Positions 52,380 to 61,853 of a stretch of 64,000 nt of DNA are shown one piece after another (the first letter of the stretch is position 1; every line of letters starts with the position of its first letter). A model generated the notes under the pieces. It did no database searches. It saw nothing but the letters and a program-made list of their open reading frames with translations, and was not told where the DNA came from. Source of the stretch: Lignipirellula cremea (GTDB lineage Bacteria; Planctomycetota; Planctomycetia; Pirellulales; Pirellulaceae); NCBI RefSeq assembly GCF_007751035.1, contig NZ_CP036433.1, forward strand, positions 9,095,001-9,159,000, written 5' to 3'. A program made the position numbers and the translations under genes.

Positions 52380-52641
52380 ACCTGCTATCTTATCTTCCTG
52401 CCGCGACAACGGGAACCAAAAGGAGCTACCGCAGGCAGAAGGAAAGACAAGCCCAGGAGAAGAGCCCGAGCAGAAGAGCCCCGGCGGGCGGGGACAGGCC
52501 ATGCCGGCGAAGCGGCGCCTGGAAAAGAAGTTCGAGCAGCAGGCTCGAATGCGATGTTATCTTCCCAGCGTCAGCTGGCTGCGGTCGCGTCCCGATCCCG
52601 ACAAATCGGGTAGCGCCGCAAGCCAGATCACGCTTTCCCTT

Positions 52642-54333
52642 CTATTTCTGCCTGATCCCGCCCTGGATGATGGTTCGCCGCGAGCTGTCCACCACGGGCG
52701 GAACGGGCGGATCGTTTGCATCCGCTGGCGGTAACTCCTCGGCGTCCGCCGGGGGCAACTCCTCGATCATCTCGACAGGACGTCCCTGTATGATCACTTC
52801 GCCGTCATTGTAGACAGGAGGCAGGCAGAAGAGCTCGGCGAATTCCCGTCCGGAACTCGACAACAGATAGCCGCCGCCCAGGGCCTGGTAGGCATTGACG
52901 ATCGCCGCCAGCTGCTGCTGCTTGGTTTCGATCAGGACGGTTCTCGCTTCCAGCAGGTCGCGCTGGGAGAACAGCACGTCGACGTACTCGGCCCGCGCTC
53001 CCTGGAACAGATCCGAGGCGACGCTGACCGACTCTTCGAGCGCTTTGACCTGCTGCTGCTTGATCGCCACGCTGTCGCCGTAGTTCTGCACTTTGGCCAT
53101 GCGGTTGACCACTTCGGTAAACGCGTTCAGCACGGTCCGCTGGTAGTGGTAAACGGCCTGCAGCTGCCGGGCGTTGGCGTTGAGGTACTCCGCCCGAATC
53201 GCCGCCTTGTTGATCAGCGGCGCGACCAGATCGCCTGCGGCCCGGGCAATAAAGGCGCCCGGATCAAACAGATATCGGGGGTTAAAGGCCTCAAATCCAA
53301 CGCCGGCGGAGATCGCCACCCGCGGGTAGAAGTTGGCCCTGGCGACCTGGACATCCAGTCCGGATGCCGCCAGTTCACGCTCCGCGGCGCGGATATCGCG
53401 ACGATTCAGCATCAACTGGGCCGGCACGCCGACGCTCAGCATGCGCGAGTCGAGACTGATGAAATCCCACCCCTGGCGATCCACCGCCTGGGGATAGCGA
53501 CCCACCAGGAAGTTGATCCGGTTCTCGACTTCGATGATCCGCTGCTGGACGATCAATCGCTGGCTTTCGTTCTTGCGAACCTCGGCCAGGAAACGCTGGA
53601 CGCCCAGTTCGGTGCCGCGGGCGGCGTCTTTTTGCGCCTTGGCGACTTCCAGGCTTTTCTTCTGCAGCTCGATCGTTTGATTGAGGAACACCATCCGCTT
53701 GTCGAGGGACGCCAGTTCATAGTAATTCTCGGCCGTTTCGGCGACGAGTCTGGTGACCAGGTAGTTCCGGGCCTCGATCGCTTCGACATACCGCTGCATG
53801 GCCGCGTCGCGGGCATTGCGCAGGCGATGCCAGATATCCAGTTCCCAGAACAGATTGGCCGTGAGACCTACGTTCGGCAAGGGATCGGGGAAGCGTCCGC
53901 CGCCGGGATAGGTCAGCTGATCCTCCGCAGCTCCCAGGGGAGTGAACCGGCTGGTGCGATCGAACCCGCCGGTGGCTCCCAGGGTGACGAACGGCAGGTA
54001 GGCGCCGCGACGCGCCATGATCTCATTGTTGGCGATCCGGATTTCCTGGTTCCGGATCTTCAGCTCCTGGTTCCTGGCCAGTCCCTCGGTGAGCAACTGC
54101 GTCAGCACCGGGTCATTGAAGAACTCTTCAATGCCGATCTGGGCAGAGCTTTCCGAACTGACCTCGCCATTGAAGTGATCTGGCAAAACGGGTCCCGCGT
54201 CCGGGCAGCAAAGCTGGGGAATCGCGCAGCCCGAGACGAACAGCAGCAGGGCGCAAGCCATGACTTGCGCCATGGGCCCCGTTCTGCATGGCGTTTTAAT
54301 GAAACGAAAGTGTCGGTGGTTTTGTGTCATCAT
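52642..54333 (-). CDS. TolC-family outer membrane efflux lipoprotein (NodT/OprM type)
   Basis: 563 residues. The lipobox LFVSGC (C36) follows a hydrophobic stretch (MACALLLFVSGC), so it is a lipoprotein. Two copies of the OEP repeat fold are seen: EEFFNDPVLTQLLTEGLARN, EIMARRGAYLPFVTLGATGG and ARNYLVTRLVAETAENYYEL in the first half, then RRDIRAAERELAASG, ARANFYPRVAISAGVG and LEARTVLIETKQQQLAAIV in the second. The C-terminal tail of about 70 residues is Pro/Glu/Ile-rich with a double EELPPADA, unusual for the family. GTAGGATG precedes the ATG ATG pair. It should form the outer channel of the RND pump at 55100-59822, 766 bases upstream. Confidence 0.9.
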   Translation of the reverse strand: MMTQNHRHFRFIKTPCRTGPMAQVMACALLLFVSGCAIPQLCCPDAGPVLPDHFNGEVSSESSAQIGIEEFFNDPVLTQLLTEGLARNQELKIRNQEIRIANNEIMARRGAYLPFVTLGATGGFDRTSRFTPLGAAEDQLTYPGGGRFPDPLPNVGLTANLFWELDIWHRLRNARDAAMQRYVEAIEARNYLVTRLVAETAENYYELASLDKRMVFLNQTIELQKKSLEVAKAQKDAARGTELGVQRFLAEVRKNESQRLIVQQRIIEVENRINFLVGRYPQAVDRQGWDFISLDSRMLSVGVPAQLMLNRRDIRAAERELAASGLDVQVARANFYPRVAISAGVGFEAFNPRYLFDPGAFIARAAGDLVAPLINKAAIRAEYLNANARQLQAVYHYQRTVLNAFTEVVNRMAKVQNYGDSVAIKQQQVKALEESVSVASDLFQGARAEYVDVLFSQRDLLEARTVLIETKQQQLAAIVNAYQALGGGYLLSSSGREFAELFCLPPVYNDGEVIIQGRPVEMIEELPPADAEELPPADANDPPVPPVVDSSRRTIIQGGIRQK

Positions 54334-55099
54334 TTAGCATCCTACGAGACTCGCTAATTTGCCGACCGCTGAAACATTGGAAGGGTTCATTCTGGAACGA
54401 GCCAGCGCCCCCCTTACCCGGCATAAGTACTGGCAAAATCCAAGGCTTGCGCCCAGGCGATCGAAAAGACATAGACCGCATGAGCGTGAACCTGGGAAGA
54501 ACGGGCACAAGGCTTATCGGCAGAAAATTAACCACAGCCCAGAGAATCGCTACCTTCGCCAGACCGCCGAAGCTACCTTTCCTGTTTTGCCAGAATTACG
54601 CATCCTGTGCATTGCGCAGTCGAACTGATTCCAACGCGTTCCTTCGCAATTGATCCATCAGCGATGAGACACCGGGGAAAGGGGCCGCGCCGTCGGCCTC
54701 GGCCGCCCGTTTCGAAAGTCCTTGAAAGCAAGGAAGTTAGGCCTTCGATTCTGGAGACGACCCGCCGCTACGGCGAGGGGAGCGGAGACCAAGGGACCAT
54801 CCCTGCTCGCGGAAAAGAATGCGGCTGTCCATGCCGACGTCCGGGTGAGGAAGGAGCGAAATCCGCGCGGGACGACTCCTCCTGTTTTCTTAAACTCCTG
54901 GCGTCCGGGAAACGGTTGTGACGGATGTTCGGATCGCTCCGCGACCCGTCCCTTCCCCCGTCGCAAACTCTTTGACTTCGCTGCCTCCCGCGGGAGGCAG
55001 CGAGTGTGCAGGAAAGGCTACAAACAAGCCCTTCCTGGCGGAACATAACGAAAGGTCTGACTGACCGGCGTCACCCGCAGAAGCCGCAGGCGATCGCCG
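54334..55099. other. Intergenic region between RND permease and TolC genes
   Basis: 766 bases with no credible gene. It holds the 26-bp palindrome at 54978-55003. The length suggests that the TolC gene has its own promoter or that a gene was lost here. Confidence 0.5.
54978..55003. promoter_or_regulatory. Perfect 26-bp palindrome
   Basis: The half site TCGCTGCCTCCCG is followed directly by its reverse complement with no spacer. It lies about 97 bases past the RND permease stop. No T-tract follows on either strand. It may be a repressor site for the downstream TolC gene or a hairpin that ends or stabilises the permease transcript. Confidence 0.55.
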
Positions 55100-58000
55100 T
55101 TAGTGGCTTCCTTTCTCTTCGTCGCCGTCGGCTTTCTCGTGGCTGGCGTCGGCTTCTTCGGATTCCTCGCTGTCGCGGCTTTCGTGTCCAGGTCCTTTGC
55201 GTTCGAAAAGCTCACTCAGGGGATCATCATGCTCCACCTTGATGAGTTTGCGACCGTCGGAAAGTTTCGCAAACAGGTAATAAAGCCCCGGAATCACCAG
55301 CACGCCGACAAGCGTGCCCATGAGCATGCCGCCGACCGCGGTGGTGCCGATGGTGCGGTTACCGATGGCGCCCGGACCCGTCGCACGGACGAGCGGGATC
55401 AGACCGGCGATAAAGGCGAACGAAGTCATCACAATCGGCCGGAAGCGCAGCTGGCCGCCTTCGATCGCGGCGTCCCTGATACTCAAGCCTTCATGGCGTC
55501 GCTGGACGGCGAACTCGATGATCAGAATCGCATTCTTGCCCAGCAGACCCACCAGCATGACCAGGCCGATCTGGCAGTACACGTCGTTCGACAGGCCCAT
55601 CATCTTGAGCATCAAAAACGAGCCGAACAACCCGACCGGCAAGGAGGCGATCACCGCCAGCGGCAGGAAGAAACTCTCATACTGGCCTACCAGGACCAGG
55701 TAAACAAAGACCACCACGATCAAAAAGATATAGATCGCCGTGTTCCCTTTATTCGCTTCGTCGTACGACAAACCTTGCCAGCCGATATCAAACCCGTGGG
55801 GCAACGTTTCTTTGGCGACTTCCTTGATCGCGTCGATCGCCTGGCCGCTACTGAAGCCGGCGGCCGGAGCTCCTTGAATGATGGCGGTCGTGTACAGGTT
55901 ATAGCGGTTGATCTCGTTCATGCCCTGCGTCTTCCTGATGGTCATGAACGAAGAATAGGGCACCATCTCTCCGTCGTCGTTCTTCAGGAACATATTTTCC
56001 AGATCCGCAGGATACCGCCGGAACTCGGGCTTGGCCTGGACATACACTTTATAAAACTGGTTAAAGCGCACAAAGCCCTGCTCCCAGGTGCTGCCCACCA
56101 CAATGGAAAGATTTTCCATCGCATTGCCGATCGACACTCCCTTTTGCATGGCCACATCATTATCAATGATGATTTCATACTGCGGATAGTCATTGGCGAA
56201 AAAGGTAAACAGCCCCTTGAGTTCTTTCCGTTTCCCCAGGGCGGCGAGGAACTCGTCAGTGACTTCGCCGAACTGCTTATAATCGTCTGAGTTCGTTTTA
56301 TCGAGCAGACACAGCGAGAAACCGCCGGCGGCGCCAAACCCGGGAACCGCGGGCGGTTCGAAGAACTCAAGTTTGACGTTCGCAATCTCGAGTCCTTTTT
56401 CTTCGAGTTCCTCGATAATCTCCTTCGAGGTTCTCTCTCGTTCGGCCCAGGGTTTCAGGTTGATCAAACAGGTGCCCGCGTTGGAGCCGCGGCCTTCGGT
56501 CAGAATTTCGTAACCGGCCAGCGAAGTGACCGAGGTCACTTCTTCAATATCCTCACAGATTTTCTGCAGCTCGTGGGACTTGGAGTTGGTGTACTCCAGC
56601 GTGGAGCCAGGCGGCGTCTGGACGATCCCATAGATAACGCCCTGGTCTTCCAGCGGAATAAAGCCGGCGGGAAGCACCTGGTTCACCACAAGAATCCCAT
56701 AGCCGAAGAGCCCGATGACGCCCATCGTCAGCAACCGCCGGGTCACGATCAGACTCACAATGGCGACGAACCCGCGGGTCACCGCTTCTACGCCCCGGTC
56801 AAACACATGCAGAAAGATGCCCAGCGGACCGCGCACTTTTCTTTCGCCCGGTTCGCTTCCTGATAACATCGACCGAAAGGTAAAAACACCCAGCACTGCG
56901 ATGACGCATCCGATCACGATCATGTTGATGTCCGTAAGCGGAAACTGTTCCGACACCAGTTCATGGACAATCTCAATGTGCAGCAGTTCATAAACGCCGT
57001 ATCCCAGTCCCAGGCCGAGAAGCACCGCCAGCAAGCCCCGTAACACCCAGGCGTGCCGGCCCGAGACTTTTTTCATCGTCCAGTTGGCAAAGCCGACCAG
57101 ACCACGCTGCTTTTCATAGTCCGCATGCGGTTTGAGAATGATCGCACACAGCACAGGCGTCAGGGTCAAAGCGACCACGCCCGAGAGCACGATCGACATG
57201 GCCATGGTCAGGGCGAACTGGCGGTAGAACACGCCGACCGCTCCGGGCATGAAGCACACCGGGATAAACACCGAGGTCATCACCAGGGTGATGGCGATGA
57301 TGGCGCCGCTGATTTCGCTGACCACTTCTTTGGTCGCGAGATATGGCGACAGGTGTTTTTCGTGCATTTTGGCATGCACCGCCTCGACCACCACGATCGC
57401 ATCGTCGACCACCACGCCGATCGCCAGCACCAGGGCGAAGAGCGTGATCAGGTTGATCGACATCCCAAAAATACTCATGAAAAAGAAGGTGCCGATCAAC
57501 GACACCGGAACCGCCAGGGTGGGAATGAGCGTACTCCGGAAGTCTCCCAGGAACAGATACACCACCAGCGACACCAGAATGAACGCTTCCAGCAGCGTGT
57601 GCAAAACCTTTTCGATCGAGGCGTCCAGAAAGCTGGAAACGTCGTAGCTGACGGCGAAGTCCATGCCGGGAGGGAACGATTCGTCTTTGACCTCCTGAAG
57701 TTTCTCTTTGACCTTCTCAATCACATCGGCGGCGTTAGAACCCGGAGTCTGCTTGAGCACGATCGAAGCAGAAGGCAGGCCGTCGATGTCGGAATAAAGA
57801 TCATAAAAGGAGGATCCCAGCTTGACGGTCGCGACATCAGCCAGCCGCAGTTTTTCCCCTTCTTCATTCTCTCTCAGGATAATTTCTGCATACTGCTCCG
57901 GCTTGTCGTACCGTCCCACCCAGGTCAGCACGTATTCGATCGATTGCGAGGTCGTCCCCGTCGCCTGGCCCAGTCGACCGGGCGAACCAATCATACTCTG

Positions 58001-58630
58001 TTCTTTGATCGCCTCCATAATATCGGCGGCGGAGATTTTGTAGGCCCGCATCCGGTCAAGATCCAACTCCACCCGCATGGCGTACGCCCGGTTTCCCAGA
58101 ATCTGGGCCCGGCCGACGCCGCGGATGCGCTGGATTTCCGGCAGCATTTTAGAGCTGACATAGTTGTAAAGAAAGTTCTGGTCGTGGTGGGGATCCTTGC
58201 TGAACACATTCACATACATGAGCATGCTCGTCATGTTCTGCATCACGATAATGCCTTCGCGATCCACAATGGGCGGCAACTGGTTCTTGACCATCTGGAT
58301 CCGGTTGTTCACGTTCAAAACCGCCACGTTCGGGTCGGTGCCCGGCTCAAAGACGATCATGATCGAGGCCTCGCCGGCGCTGGTGGCGGCGGAGCTCATA
58401 TAACGCATGTTGGGCACGCCGTTGATGGCGCGTTCCAGGATCACCAGCGTGGAATCGACCAGAATCTTGGCGCTGGATCCGGGAAAGGAAACAGCGACCA
58501 CCACGCTCGGCGGCGCGACGGAAGGAAACTGGGAGATGGGCAAAGCGATAATCGCCAGCCCCCCCATCAACAGGATGAGCAGAGAGATGACAATGGCCAG
58601 TGCCGGCCGATGCAGAAATTTTGAGAACAT
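55100..58630 (-). CDS. RND efflux permease (HAE1 family)
   Basis: 1176 residues. The N-terminus (FLHRPALAIVISLLILLMGG) and the porter-domain sequences (SQFPSVAPPSVVVAVSFPGSS, VLNVNNRIQMVKNQLPP) match AcrB/MexB-type pumps. The fourth membrane helix carries the proton-relay motif GVVVDDAIVVVEAVHAKMHE with two aspartates, and the C-terminal half has the second helix bundle (LMVGLLGKNAILIIEF split here as LVGLLGKNAILII and FRPIVMTSFAFIAG). The proton-driven pump exports drugs, lipids or metals through the adaptor at 58644 and the TolC protein at 52642. The last 40 residues are highly charged (Glu, Asp, Lys) and extend beyond the usual end. The gap to the adaptor gene is 13 bases: same operon. Confidence 0.95.
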   Translation of the reverse strand: MFSKFLHRPALAIVISLLILLMGGLAIIALPISQFPSVAPPSVVVAVSFPGSSAKILVDSTLVILERAINGVPNMRYMSSAATSAGEASIMIVFEPGTDPNVAVLNVNNRIQMVKNQLPPIVDREGIIVMQNMTSMLMYVNVFSKDPHHDQNFLYNYVSSKMLPEIQRIRGVGRAQILGNRAYAMRVELDLDRMRAYKISAADIMEAIKEQSMIGSPGRLGQATGTTSQSIEYVLTWVGRYDKPEQYAEIILRENEEGEKLRLADVATVKLGSSFYDLYSDIDGLPSASIVLKQTPGSNAADVIEKVKEKLQEVKDESFPPGMDFAVSYDVSSFLDASIEKVLHTLLEAFILVSLVVYLFLGDFRSTLIPTLAVPVSLIGTFFFMSIFGMSINLITLFALVLAIGVVVDDAIVVVEAVHAKMHEKHLSPYLATKEVVSEISGAIIAITLVMTSVFIPVCFMPGAVGVFYRQFALTMAMSIVLSGVVALTLTPVLCAIILKPHADYEKQRGLVGFANWTMKKVSGRHAWVLRGLLAVLLGLGLGYGVYELLHIEIVHELVSEQFPLTDINMIVIGCVIAVLGVFTFRSMLSGSEPGERKVRGPLGIFLHVFDRGVEAVTRGFVAIVSLIVTRRLLTMGVIGLFGYGILVVNQVLPAGFIPLEDQGVIYGIVQTPPGSTLEYTNSKSHELQKICEDIEEVTSVTSLAGYEILTEGRGSNAGTCLINLKPWAERERTSKEIIEELEEKGLEIANVKLEFFEPPAVPGFGAAGGFSLCLLDKTNSDDYKQFGEVTDEFLAALGKRKELKGLFTFFANDYPQYEIIIDNDVAMQKGVSIGNAMENLSIVVGSTWEQGFVRFNQFYKVYVQAKPEFRRYPADLENMFLKNDDGEMVPYSSFMTIRKTQGMNEINRYNLYTTAIIQGAPAAGFSSGQAIDAIKEVAKETLPHGFDIGWQGLSYDEANKGNTAIYIFLIVVVFVYLVLVGQYESFFLPLAVIASLPVGLFGSFLMLKMMGLSNDVYCQIGLVMLVGLLGKNAILIIEFAVQRRHEGLSIRDAAIEGGQLRFRPIVMTSFAFIAGLIPLVRATGPGAIGNRTIGTTAVGGMLMGTLVGVLVIPGLYYLFAKLSDGRKLIKVEHDDPLSELFERKGPGHESRDSEESEEADASHEKADGDEEKGSH

Positions 58631-58643
58631 GAATCGGGGTTGC

Positions 58644-59822
58644 CTATTCTGCGTGGTATTTCAGGTCGCTGAGAGCTTCTTCGGGAGCTACAAACTCGTA
58701 TTCAATTTTGTCGCCGTCACGCACCTGGCGAATCCCTTCCAGGACGATCTTTTCTCCTTCTTTCAGACCGTCTTCAATCACAAAAATGTCGTCCTGTTCG
58801 CTCTGGATGGTGATATCTCGCTGGTGCACCACATTCTCCTCGTCCACCACAAAGGCGTAACGCCTGGCAAGAATCTCATAGGTCGCCCGCTGCGGAATCA
58901 CGAGGGCGTTTTTCATCTGGCGATGGATCAAAATGGTGCCGGTCTGGCCATTGCGCAGCAGGCCTTTCGGATTGGGGAAGTCGGCCCGGAACGGGATATT
59001 TCCGGTCAGGTTGTTGAAGTCGGCCTCGATCGCCCCGATCTTTCCGGGCTGCGGAAAGATCTGTCCGTTCGCCAGCTTCAGTTCGATCTGCATTTGATCG
59101 TGGGTGTCGCCGCCCTTATCCAGTTCTTCCTTGTATTCGAGATAGCGAGCCTCACGCACATTGAAGTAGACCCACATCAGGCTGTTGTCCGAGAACGTGG
59201 TGAGGACGTCCCCTTCTTCGATGAGGCTGCCCACCTGGTTGCGCTGGCGGTCAACAATACCGTCGAACGGGGCCGTCACGCTGGCAAAGGCCAGTTCCGC
59301 CCGAGCGAGTTCCACCTTGGCCTGGGCTTTGGCCAGCTCGGCTTTTTTCAGGGCGATTTCCTGGGGAGAGACAATCCCTTTTTTATTCAACGTAACGGCG
59401 TTGTCGAGTTCGATCTGGATGCGCTGCGCTTCGGCAACTTCGGTGTCCAGTTTGGCCTGGTAAAGGATGGGCCTGATCTTGAACATCAGCTCCCCTTTTT
59501 TGACCGCCTGGCCCTCGTTGACGCGGATCTCATCCAGGTAGCCGCCTTCCAGGGCGCGGACTTCAATGTGCTGGCAGGAGTGGATCTGGCAGACATATTG
59601 CTGGGTGCTGATGACGTCTTTCCGGAGAGGGCTGGTGACCAGAATTTTGTGCCGATGATGTCCATGACCATCCGCTTCCCCATGACCTTCCGATGCGCCA
59701 TGCCCTTCTTCGCCTTGCGATTCGGCGTGGGCTTTTTCGCTCCATTCGGCTTGCGGAACGCAGCCGGACAGAGACAAGGAAACCAGCGCGAGAAGGATGG
59801 CTGCAATCGCTGAATACTTCAT
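58644..59822 (-). CDS. RND efflux periplasmic adaptor lipoprotein, His-rich N-terminus
   Basis: 392 residues. The signal peptide ends in SLSGC with lipid-carrying C21. After it comes a short region dense in histidine, glycine and glutamate (EGHGASEGHGEADGHGHHRHK, shown here only as its HGHHRHK core; residues 36-57), which could bind metal ions. The lipoyl half-motifs (HIEVRALEGGYLDEIRVNEG; APFDGIVDRQRNQVGSLI) flank a hairpin coiled coil, and the barrel and membrane-proximal domains follow (NLTGNIPFRADFPNPKGLL; VPQRATYEILARRYAFVV). It is first in the operon and links permease to the TolC channel. The His-rich part may hint at metal export or sensing, but HAE1-type permease sequence argues for organic substrates. 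Confidence 0.93.
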   Translation of the reverse strand: MKYSAIAAILLALVSLSLSGCVPQAEWSEKAHAESQGEEGHGASEGHGEADGHGHHRHKILVTSPLRKDVISTQQYVCQIHSCQHIEVRALEGGYLDEIRVNEGQAVKKGELMFKIRPILYQAKLDTEVAEAQRIQIELDNAVTLNKKGIVSPQEIALKKAELAKAQAKVELARAELAFASVTAPFDGIVDRQRNQVGSLIEEGDVLTTFSDNSLMWVYFNVREARYLEYKEELDKGGDTHDQMQIELKLANGQIFPQPGKIGAIEADFNNLTGNIPFRADFPNPKGLLRNGQTGTILIHRQMKNALVIPQRATYEILARRYAFVVDEENVVHQRDITIQSEQDDIFVIEDGLKEGEKIVLEGIRQVRDGDKIEYEFVAPEEALSDLKYHAE

Positions 59823-60242
59823 CTTGATAGTCCGTACCTTTCGTTTGAGTAGGGAGCCAGACAGTAGATCAAAAGGGGTTTGGTTGTCGCCCTGGTCTCA
59901 ATCACGACCGCCGCACCTGCCATGCTTCCGGAGGTGGGTTTCCGTGCAGATGCGATGTTCGAATAGAGCAAAACGGGCGCCAGGCGAATTCGGCAAGGAC
60001 CTCTGCGGTAGACGCCTCCTTGATTCGGACACAGTCTGGCAGTGCTCGAATGGCGTTCCGCGGCCCCACAGCCAACCATCAAAGGGCCGGCTCGTTACGC
60101 CTGCCTCCGCGCAAGGTGCAATCCCCTACCGGTTTTTCCCTGACGTCGCATCCACAGGGGGGAGCAATGTGCATGAAAACGCCAGGCAAGGAACGCGTGG
60201 AAAGACGACCGTGTCGGCCGCCCCTCCCTGCGCCATGCGACG
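59823..60242. other. Intergenic region upstream of the RND operon
   Basis: 420 bases between two minus-strand genes. It should hold the promoter and any regulator site for the pump operon. I find no clear -35/-10 pair and no coding frame with a family motif. Confidence 0.45.
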
Positions 60243-60548
60243 CTAGACCAGCAGCGCCGGCGGCCCGCGTGACAAAAACAGCGAATGGATGCGCTCTGCA
60301 GAAAGAGGCAAATCCCATCGATCTGTTAAAAAGAACGACGACGCATGAACCAAGACAACCGTGCACGGGGCCAGCAGGTCCGTGTCCAACAGCTCTTTGC
60401 CGTCGACCTCGCCGTCGGATTCGCTAACCGAAACAGCCGGACCGTGTTGTAAGACGTCCGCCCCGATTTTCGTCTGAACGGCAAACGCCAACAGTCCCAC
60501 AAACAAGAGGGTGACCGAAATCGCGCGAATGTGAGTTGGGGTGCTCAT
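60243..60548 (-). CDS. Possible small secreted or membrane-anchored protein
   Basis: 101 residues. It starts MSTPTHIRAISVTLLFVGLL with a hydrophobic segment at 9-24, then a charged part (SVSESDGEVDGKELLDTDLL) with one cysteine (APCTVVLVHASSFFLT) and a basic end. The translation start at 60548 has AAAGG close upstream and a promoter candidate at 60557-60586. No family recognised. It is real by its N-terminal signal and placement, but the size leaves doubt. Confidence 0.5.
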   Translation of the reverse strand: MSTPTHIRAISVTLLFVGLLAFAVQTKIGADVLQHGPAVSVSESDGEVDGKELLDTDLLAPCTVVLVHASSFFLTDRWDLPLSAERIHSLFLSRGPPALLV

Positions 60549-60556
60549 ACCTTTGA

Positions 60557-60586
60557 AAGATATTTGCGATATCCCCGTAACGTCAA
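60557..60586 (-). promoter_or_regulatory. Putative sigma-70-type promoter of the 60243 gene
   Basis: On the minus strand TTGACG (60586-60581) and TATCTT (60562-60557) are 18 bases apart. The -10 box lies only 8 bases before the ATG, so the transcript would have almost no leader. Confidence 0.45.
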
Positions 60587-60658
60587 GAGCATTCTGCGGA
60601 TTGTTGACCGCCTGGCCGTGCTGTTATACCTGACATTAAAACGTAACTTTTTCGACCC

Positions 60659-60741
60659 TGCAATTTTCTGCAGCATGAGAGTGCAACAGGATGCAGGGCC
60701 ACAATGCAATTTTCTGCACTACCATACTGCAGCATTCTGCA
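60659..60741. promoter_or_regulatory. Array of four TGCA-N6-TGCA sites at exact 23-bp spacing
   Basis: Sites start at 60659, 60682, 60705 and 60728: TGCAATTTTCTGCA, TGCAACAGGATGCA, TGCAATTTTCTGCA and TGCAGCATTCTGCA. Sites one and three are identical. The flanks (9 bases each) are not conserved, so selection acts on the 14-base palindromic frame. It looks like a cooperative binding array for one dimeric regulator and lies between the divergent 60243 and 61047 genes. Confidence 0.75.
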
Positions 60742-61046
60742 GCACCCGAACAGCCTGGCAAAAATCCGAAAAAAATTCCGGACGCATCCCGCACAAGCGG
60801 TGTCCGTCTGCCCAAAAATCACGCACCTGCCCGCCTCGGGCGGCAGACGCTTTCCGCAGCTAACGGTCCTCCGAAACGGATCAGTCTCCCTCGCATGCTC
60901 CGTCGTCGCCGCCACCCAAGCCAAACGAGGCGACCGCCGCAGAACGAGCCAGTTTGACGCCAGCCAGTTTGCCGACTCCAAGCGCCCCGGCCAAACCGAC
61001 TACAATGAACGGCCCCTATCCGTACGTTGCCCTTCGAGGAAAGCCG

Positions 61047-61853
61047 ATGACAGACTCCCTGGAACCTTACGCGAACGAGCGGCCCGCCGGCCCGGTCGCG
61101 CTGGACGAGGTGACGGTCATCATTCCCGCGCTCAACGAAGAACGTTCCTTGCCGCGGGTGCTGGGCGATTTGCCGCCCGTCGGCTGCGTGATCGTTGTCG
61201 ACAACGGCTCGACCGATAACACGGCCCGCGTCGCCGCGGAAAGCGGGGCCCTGGTCGTGGCCGAACCGAAGCGCGGCTACGGCTCCGCCTGCCTGCGCGG
61301 ACTAGCGACGATTCGCGAAGCAATCCAAGGCGGCCAACCCGCACCGCGGATTGTCGTTTTTCTCGATGCCGACTACAGCGATCATCCCGACCTGCTGCCG
61401 GAACTGGTCAAGCCGATCTGGGCGGACGCAGCCGACTTTGTGCTCGGCTCGCGCTTGCTCGGCCAGCGTGAACCGGGCGCCATGCCGCCGCAAAGCGTCT
61501 ATGGAAACAGGCTGGCCTGCTTTCTGCTACGGTTGCTGTTCGGCGTGCGCTATACCGACCTGGGTCCGTTCCGCGCGATTGACTACGGAAAACTGTGCGA
61601 CCTGGAAATGGCTGACGAAAACTTCGGCTGGACAATCGAAATGCAGATCAAAGCGGCCCGCGCCGGCTTGCGGCATACGGAAATCCCCGTCCCTTACCGC
61701 CACCGGATCGGGACCAGCAAAATCAGCGGCACGCTCAGCGGTACGATCAAGGCCGGCACAAAGATTCTGTACACGATCGCCCGCTACGGCCTGCAGCGTC
61801 CCTCGGCAAAGTCGAACGATCCTGCCGCACAGAAAGCAAAGGCAACCGCTTGA
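61047..61853 (+). CDS. Family 2 glycosyltransferase (dolichol-phosphate mannosyltransferase-like)
   Basis: 268 residues from ATG 61047, preceded by GAGGAAAGCCG. The GT-A fold starts VTVIIPALNEERSLPRVL, with VIVVDNGSTDNTARV as nucleotide-sugar pocket and the DxD-type FLDADYSDHPDLLP; GTSKISGTLSG is the conserved end segment of DPM1-like enzymes. No membrane helix follows, so it is a soluble or peripheral enzyme that should transfer a sugar from a nucleotide donor to a polyprenyl phosphate. Its stop overlaps the start of the next gene (TTGA), which encodes a membrane glycosyltransferase that may use the lipid-linked sugar. Confidence 0.92.
   Translation: MTDSLEPYANERPAGPVALDEVTVIIPALNEERSLPRVLGDLPPVGCVIVVDNGSTDNTARVAAESGALVVAEPKRGYGSACLRGLATIREAIQGGQPAPRIVVFLDADYSDHPDLLPELVKPIWADAADFVLGSRLLGQREPGAMPPQSVYGNRLACFLLRLLFGVRYTDLGPFRAIDYGKLCDLEMADENFGWTIEMQIKAARAGLRHTEIPVPYRHRIGTSKISGTLSGTIKAGTKILYTIARYGLQRPSAKSNDPAAQKAKATA

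Larger units (their letters stand above)
60549..61046. other. Divergent control region before the glycosyltransferase operon
   Basis: Almost 500 bases with no gene. It contains the minus-strand promoter candidate and a four-site 23-bp array at 60659-60741. A longer open frame that begins at 60954 merges into the glycosyltransferase gene, but the ribosome binding site is before 61047. Confidence 0.6.

Noticed and set aside
57053-58624. Plus-strand open frame of 523 codons
   Set aside because: Shadow of the RND permease.
60659-60741. 23-bp array as CRISPR or replication iterons
   Set aside because: Units are too short for CRISPR, and no replication initiator gene or DnaA-type cluster is near; a regulator array is more likely.
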